Below, in pieces: positions 6,175 through 9,760 of a stretch of 9,760 nt of DNA (position 1 is the stretch's first letter; each line of letters begins with the position of its first letter). The position numbers and the translations under genes were made by a program. Where the stretch lies: positions 1 to 9,760 of the forward strand of contig JBIJCW010000074.1 of assembly GCA_044344495.1 (NCBI GenBank). Reading direction: 5' to 3'. The notes beneath the pieces were generated by a model. The model was not told where the DNA came from. It saw only the letters and a list, made by a program, of their open reading frames with translations, and ran no database searches. Origin of the DNA: CAZDUS01 sp044344495. Lineage in GTDB: Bacteria; Verrucomicrobiota; Kiritimatiellia; CAIKKV01; CAITUY01.

Positions 6175-8499
6175 TTAAAGACTGGCGGCAATCACCGCCT
6201 GCCCCAATGCAATACACCCGTCACCAGGCGGCGTCTGCCGATGACAAAGAACCTTGATCCCTTTGTCTTCAAGTAACGACATCAGCAATCCGGTCAGGAT
6301 GCGATTCATGAACACGCCGCCGCTTAACGCCACAACGGAGACACCCTCCCGGGCGGCCGCAAATGCCACCATCTCCAAAGCAGCCCGCGCAATGGCCTGG
6401 TGCGCTGCCAACGCCCACGCGGAAGGATGCAACTCCACAACCTGTCGATCCGCCAGCATCCGGAACGCCGGACTCCAGTCCACCCGGAACTCCCCATCCA
6501 CCTCCCGTCCGACCCACGGGACCTCGGGCACCGTGGTCCGGTGACACTGCCTTGCCGCCGCCTCCAGGCGAATGGCCGGTTGCCCCTCATAGGTGATCAT
6601 GGCCGGCGCAAACCCCAGCACCACGGAGAAGGAGTCAAACACACGCCCGGCCGCGTGACTCAGCGGAGCATTGAGTCCCTGCCGACACTGCTGTTCCCAC
6701 ACCGACACCTCCTCGCGCGTCACCCCCAGTGCCTCCATCCATGAGTCGGATATCGCCACCCCCGCCGCTATCCAACGCCCGACCAACTGGCGCGCAGGAC
6801 ACCGCACCGCCGCATCACCTCCGGGTAACGGAACCGGTTCAAAACTGGCAAGCCGCCGGAACCCGTCCGGACCGACATTCAGCACCTCGGCGCCCCAGAT
6901 CGTCCCGTCAGGACCCCATCCCGTCCCGTCCATGACCAGGGCCATGCCTGCGCGCAACCCATGCTCCGCCAGACAGGCGGCCGCGTGCGCATGGTGGTGC
7001 TGTACCGCCACAACCTCCACCCCCATCTTCGCGGCGACCCGGCGCCCCATTCTTGCGGATTGCATGTCCGGATGCGCGTCCACCGCCACCACCTCGGGCC
7101 GCCGTTTCAGGAAATCCGGCAACGCAGTCACAACCTGCTCAAACCCCTCGATCGCCTCCGGCGTATCCAGATCGCCGATATGCGGCGATAGAACCACGCG
7201 GTCCTCGTACGCCAACGCCACCGCGTTCTTCATGTCCGCCCCCACCGCCAAGGCACAGCGGTCCAGCGTCCATCCCAGTCGGATCGGATTCGGGGCATAT
7301 CCGCGGGCCCGCCGCCATACCTGCCCGCCTCCCCCGGCTTGCACCACACACAGGGAGTCATCATTGCGTAGCTGGATATCCCTGTCATGCACCAGCAGAC
7401 AGTCGGCGATACCACCCAGCCGCGCCCGGGCTTCGGCATTGCTCAGGCAGATCGGCTCCCCGCCACGATTGCCGCTGGTCATCACCAATAGATCGAACGC
7501 AGGCACCGGGTCGTCGCCAATCGGATGAAACAACAGCAAATGCAGAGGAGTCGTCGGCAGCAACATCCCCAGGGTGTGATTCTCGGGATTGATGAGGTCC
7601 ACCGGCAGGCGCCCCGCCTCAATAACCTCCCGCCGGATGTCCACGATCACGATCGGCCCCTCGGGCGATGCCATCAAGGCCGCTTCCGCTTCCGAAAGCA
7701 TGGCGTACCGCCGTGCCACCTCCAGGTCACGTACCATCACGGCCAACGGCTTCTCAGGCCGGTGTTTCCGGGTACGCAACCGCCGTAAGGCCTCGCCGTT
7801 AAAAGCATCCGCCGCCACCAGAAACCCGCCCAACCCCCGCACCCCCACGAGACGCCCCTCTGCGAGTTGCACACGGGCGCCGCGCAGGGGATCGCCTGAA
7901 AAGGGCTGCCCTTGCGTCGTCTCCAGCGCCAGCCGGGGTCCACACACCGGACACGCCATGCTCTCCGCATGGAACCGCCGGTCACCCGGATCGTCATACT
8001 CCTTCCGGCAGGCGTCACACAGGGGGAAGACGGACAGCGTGGTCTGCGCCCGGTCATACGGCATCGCCTTCAGGACGGTGTAACGCGGACCGCAGCGGGT
8101 ACACGTGGTAAAGGCATACCCATACCGTCTATCCAGCGGATCAAGCACCTCGGCGGCACAGGCGGAACACATCGCCAAATCGGCGGGAATCAGAACCTCA
8201 TGCCCGACCCCGTCCTCGCTCGCCAGGATTCGGAACTCCAGAGCCGCGGATGCGCCCATCCCTTCTTCCGACACCACCGTTATGCTATCCACTCGCGCAT
8301 GGGGCGGCAACCGGCCCGGAAGTGCATCCATCAACCCCTCCACCCCCGAGCGCTCCCCTTCCAGGATCAGCCGGACGGAACCACGACGGTTCTGCACCGA
8401 ACCGCCTAACCCGCGCTCTCGGGCAAGCCGGAAGAGCGTCGGCCGGAATCCAACGCCCTGCACCACTCCGGTAAGGTCAACGGTCTTTCTAATCAACAT
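6175..8499 (-). CDS. hypF: HypF, carbamoyltransferase of [NiFe]-hydrogenase maturation
   Basis: HypF uses carbamoyl phosphate and ATP to carbamoylate the C-terminal cysteine of HypE, the first step in making the cyanide ligands of the [NiFe] centre. The 774 residues (E. coli 750) contain all expected domains. These are acylphosphatase (VQGVGFRP at 13-20, with Arg19 and Asn37); two zinc-finger-like modules with CxxC pairs at 111/114, 133/136, 161/164 and 183/186; a YrdC-like domain (about 195-400, with KHRPEKPLAVM and TSGNRGGEPI); and a Kae1-like carbamoyltransferase domain with HHHAHAA, DGTGWGPDGT, LSGGVFMNR and PPGDGCIALGQA. Small departures from the sequences I remember are PPGDGC for PPGDGG and DAAVRCPAR where DxAxREPWR is usual. 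A GAGG about 12 bases upstream is a poor Shine-Dalgarno. It is followed by hypC after 14 bp. No other hyp or hydrogenase gene is in the window. Confidence 0.97.
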   Translation of the reverse strand: MLIRKTVDLTGVVQGVGFRPTLFRLARERGLGGSVQNRRGSVRLILEGERSGVEGLMDALPGRLPPHARVDSITVVSEEGMGASAALEFRILASEDGVGHEVLIPADLAMCSACAAEVLDPLDRRYGYAFTTCTRCGPRYTVLKAMPYDRAQTTLSVFPLCDACRKEYDDPGDRRFHAESMACPVCGPRLALETTQGQPFSGDPLRGARVQLAEGRLVGVRGLGGFLVAADAFNGEALRRLRTRKHRPEKPLAVMVRDLEVARRYAMLSEAEAALMASPEGPIVIVDIRREVIEAGRLPVDLINPENHTLGMLLPTTPLHLLLFHPIGDDPVPAFDLLVMTSGNRGGEPICLSNAEARARLGGIADCLLVHDRDIQLRNDDSLCVVQAGGGGQVWRRARGYAPNPIRLGWTLDRCALAVGADMKNAVALAYEDRVVLSPHIGDLDTPEAIEGFEQVVTALPDFLKRRPEVVAVDAHPDMQSARMGRRVAAKMGVEVVAVQHHHAHAAACLAEHGLRAGMALVMDGTGWGPDGTIWGAEVLNVGPDGFRRLASFEPVPLPGGDAAVRCPARQLVGRWIAAGVAISDSWMEALGVTREEVSVWEQQCRQGLNAPLSHAAGRVFDSFSVVLGFAPAMITYEGQPAIRLEAAARQCHRTTVPEVPWVGREVDGEFRVDWSPAFRMLADRQVVELHPSAWALAAHQAIARAALEMVAFAAAREGVSVVALSGGVFMNRILTGLLMSLLEDKGIKVLCHRQTPPGDGCIALGQAVIAASL

Positions 8500-8551
8500 T
8501 CAAATTCACCGCCTCTTGCCTGCCGCCTGATCAACTTCTGCGTTCCGCATT

Positions 8552-8567
8552 CCTGAACCCTGAACCC
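8552..8567. repeat. CCCTGAA heptamer repeat upstream of hypF
   Basis: CCTGAACCCTGAACCC, slightly over two copies of the heptamer found inside priA, in the same orientation. It lies in the 80-bp gap between the 8580-9461 gene and hypF. The rest of this gap shows no convincing terminator or promoter. Confidence 0.75.
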
Positions 8568-8579
8568 GCCCATGCCCCC

Positions 8580-9461
8580 CTATTCCTGTGCCGGAAGCAG
8601 CCCCTCTTCCACCAGTTGACGGTCAGTTTCAGGGGTCAGGGGTATGGGCAGCGGCGTCTGACCCTTGCGTATCAATTCCTTCTGGTACTCCTGCAGCATC
8701 CGCGCCACCTCTTGATCGGTCAACTCGATGTTTTCTGTCTCCATCAACGACTTGACCAGCGCACGATTGGCGGAATCTCCTTTCTTGCCTCCCCGCGCGG
8801 CCCTCACGTTCACACTTGTCGCGACCGTGCCCTCCGCCGTGGCGGCAACCGCCGCCGCCTTGGCACGCTCCGCCTCCAATGCACTCAACCGCTCCAACTC
8901 ACGCCGCAGCCGCCCTTCTTCCCGCTGCTGCCTCCGGAGAATGTACGATCGCTTCTGATCCAATCCCTCGGACAGGGGCTCCTCGCTCTTGCTCTTGGAG
9001 ACCTCCTGGATCGCGGCGTTGGTCGCCGGCTCCGGCGCCACGCGCTCAAACCGGTTCGAGCCCCCTTGCATCGAAACCCAGTAATCCTCCGGTCCGCGCC
9101 GCAACCGTGCCCGTTCGGCGGTATAGTCCGCACTGACAACTTCAACCCCCTCCACCGTTTCCCCCACCCCCAGCATGTAGTTGCGCTTGGACTTGATATC
9201 CACCAACCCGACACGCAACCCGCCTGCCTCATCACGCACCACCGCCGACATTCGTACCTGATTGATCACCGACTGATCTGGAGGCACAGGAGGCACCGGC
9301 GCCTCCACCACAGGCAACGCCTCCGCCCCGAAAGGCCGCCGCTCAAGGATAATCCCATACCGCTCAAATTTGACCTCTTCGCCGACTGAAACGACCGCAG
9401 GCACCACGGCAACCACGAGAGCCAGAACACCATACGACCTATGAACAATAGTCCTTTTCAT
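8580..9461 (-). CDS. Exported protein with a GspC/PilP-like small domain and coiled coil, function unknown
   Basis: The 293-residue protein begins MKRTIVHRSYGVLALVVAVV, a Sec signal or N-terminal anchor ending near residue 27. Next comes KFERYGIILERRPFG and a Pro-rich spacer (47-62). A small beta-rich region follows at about 68-130, with the rhythm 'vGLVDIKSKRNYMLGVGETVEGVEVVSADYT'. This loosely recalls the periplasmic HR domain of type II secretion GspC or PilP; the resemblance is by pattern only. Residues about 155-215 are charged and predicted coiled coil (RRQQREEGRLRRELERLSALEAERAKAA). The C-terminus has ELTDQEVARMLQEYQKELIRKG and LPIPLTPETDRQLVEEGLLP. The open frame extends upstream to 9710 through the repeat array, but that part is repeat-derived and would hide the signal peptide. 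A promoter candidate lies immediately upstream. It might be a secretion or pilus accessory factor; I am not sure. Confidence 0.8.
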   Translation of the reverse strand: MKRTIVHRSYGVLALVVAVVPAVVSVGEEVKFERYGIILERRPFGAEALPVVEAPVPPVPPDQSVINQVRMSAVVRDEAGGLRVGLVDIKSKRNYMLGVGETVEGVEVVSADYTAERARLRRGPEDYWVSMQGGSNRFERVAPEPATNAAIQEVSKSKSEEPLSEGLDQKRSYILRRQQREEGRLRRELERLSALEAERAKAAAVAATAEGTVATSVNVRAARGGKKGDSANRALVKSLMETENIELTDQEVARMLQEYQKELIRKGQTPLPIPLTPETDRQLVEEGLLPAQE

Positions 9462-9470
9462 TACGCCGTC

Positions 9471-9500
9471 ATTATCCCCCCTAAACTGAAGCAATGTCAC
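9471..9500 (-). promoter_or_regulatory. Promoter candidate of the 8580-9461 gene
   Basis: Minus-strand GTGACA (9500-9495) and GATAAT (9476-9471), 18 bp apart, each matching 5 of 6 consensus bases. Transcription would start at about 9464, only a few bases before the ATG at 9461, so the message may be leaderless or nearly so. No Shine-Dalgarno is placed to serve this start. Confidence 0.45.
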
Positions 9501-9550
9501 GCTCGGATTTCTGGGGGGCGCATCTCCGGGTTTTGGCGACATGACATCAG

Positions 9551-9760
9551 GCCGCCCACCGGGCTTGTCCCGGTGGAGGCAAACGTTGAACGTACACATG
9601 ACACCGCCGCCCACCGGGCTTGCCCCGGTGGAGGCAAACGTTGAACGTACACATGACACCAGCCGCCCACCGGGCTTGCCCCGGTGGAGGCAAACGTTGA
9701 ACGTCCGCATGACACCGCCCCCAACCCGGCGATCCCAGGTGGAGGCAAACCGTGAACGTA
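9551..9760. repeat. Tandem array of 55/56-bp palindromic units, continuing past the right edge
   Basis: Four units are visible: 9551-9605 (55 bp), 9606-9661 (56), 9662-9716 (55) and 9717-9760 (partial). Units 1 and 2 differ by one substitution and one added A. Units 2 and 3 differ by two substitutions (TACACATG to TCCGCATG), apart from the added A. Unit 4 is degenerate in its first half but keeps GGTGGAGGCAAA and GTGAACGTA. A partial copy (GACATGACATCAG, 9538-9550) precedes unit 1. Each of units 1-3 carries CCACCGGG and CCCGGTGG around a 5-nt loop, a perfect 8-bp inverted repeat, followed by AGGCAAACGTTGAACGT. There are no unique spacers, so this is not a CRISPR array. It lies upstream of the 8580-9461 gene and no gene is seen in it. 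What it does is unknown; REP-like element, protein-binding array or replication slippage product are all possible. Confidence 0.9.

Noticed and set aside
6161..6217. Upstream start for hypC at 6217
   Set aside because: It would put 19 residues before the essential N-terminal Met-Cys and lies inside hypF. The 6160 start has a strong ribosome binding site.
9551..9760. CRISPR array
   Set aside because: The whole 55/56-bp unit repeats, with no unique spacers between short repeats, and no cas gene is present.

Overview
The window most resembles a GC-rich bacterium of the PVC group, probably Kiritimatiellota, Verrucomicrobiota or Lentisphaerota. The evidence is the architecture, not a database match. 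There is a stand-alone DUF1559-like prepilin with an H-x(n)-DG tail, two Sec-exported proteins of a style common in that group, a fungal/Bacteroidetes-type ketol-acid reductoisomerase, and CCCTGAA heptamer repeats. The phylum is an inference of moderate to low confidence.

Layout, left to right. (1) 1-2220, minus strand: priA, the replication-restart helicase, complete except for its last residues, which lie beyond the left edge. (2) 2242-2273: an intrinsic terminator serving the next gene. (3) 2300-2875, minus: a type IV prepilin-like protein with its own promoter and ribosome binding site. (4) 3043-4143, plus: ilvC, divergent from the prepilin, followed by a hairpin and a strong terminator. 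(5) 4225-4791, plus: mntP, a manganese exporter whose start codon almost touches that terminator. (6) 4976-5911, plus: a secreted protein of unknown function. (7) 8499-5921, minus: hypF and hypC, a coupled pair for [NiFe]-hydrogenase maturation. (8) 9461-8580, minus: an exported protein with a small beta-rich domain, a coiled coil and a conserved-looking tail. (9) 9551-9760: a tandem array of 55/56-bp units, each carrying a perfect 8-bp inverted repeat (degenerate in the last), running off the right edge.

Most genes look like separate housekeeping units with their own signals; only hypF-hypC is a clear operon. hypF and hypC imply that the organism makes a [NiFe] hydrogenase, but the hydrogenase and the hypA, B, D and E genes are not here.

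I found no convincing new defence or mobile system. The points most worth following are the tandem array, the heptamer repeat read through as part of PriA's linker, the cofactor-loop residues of IlvC that suggest NADH use, and the terminator abutting mntP.
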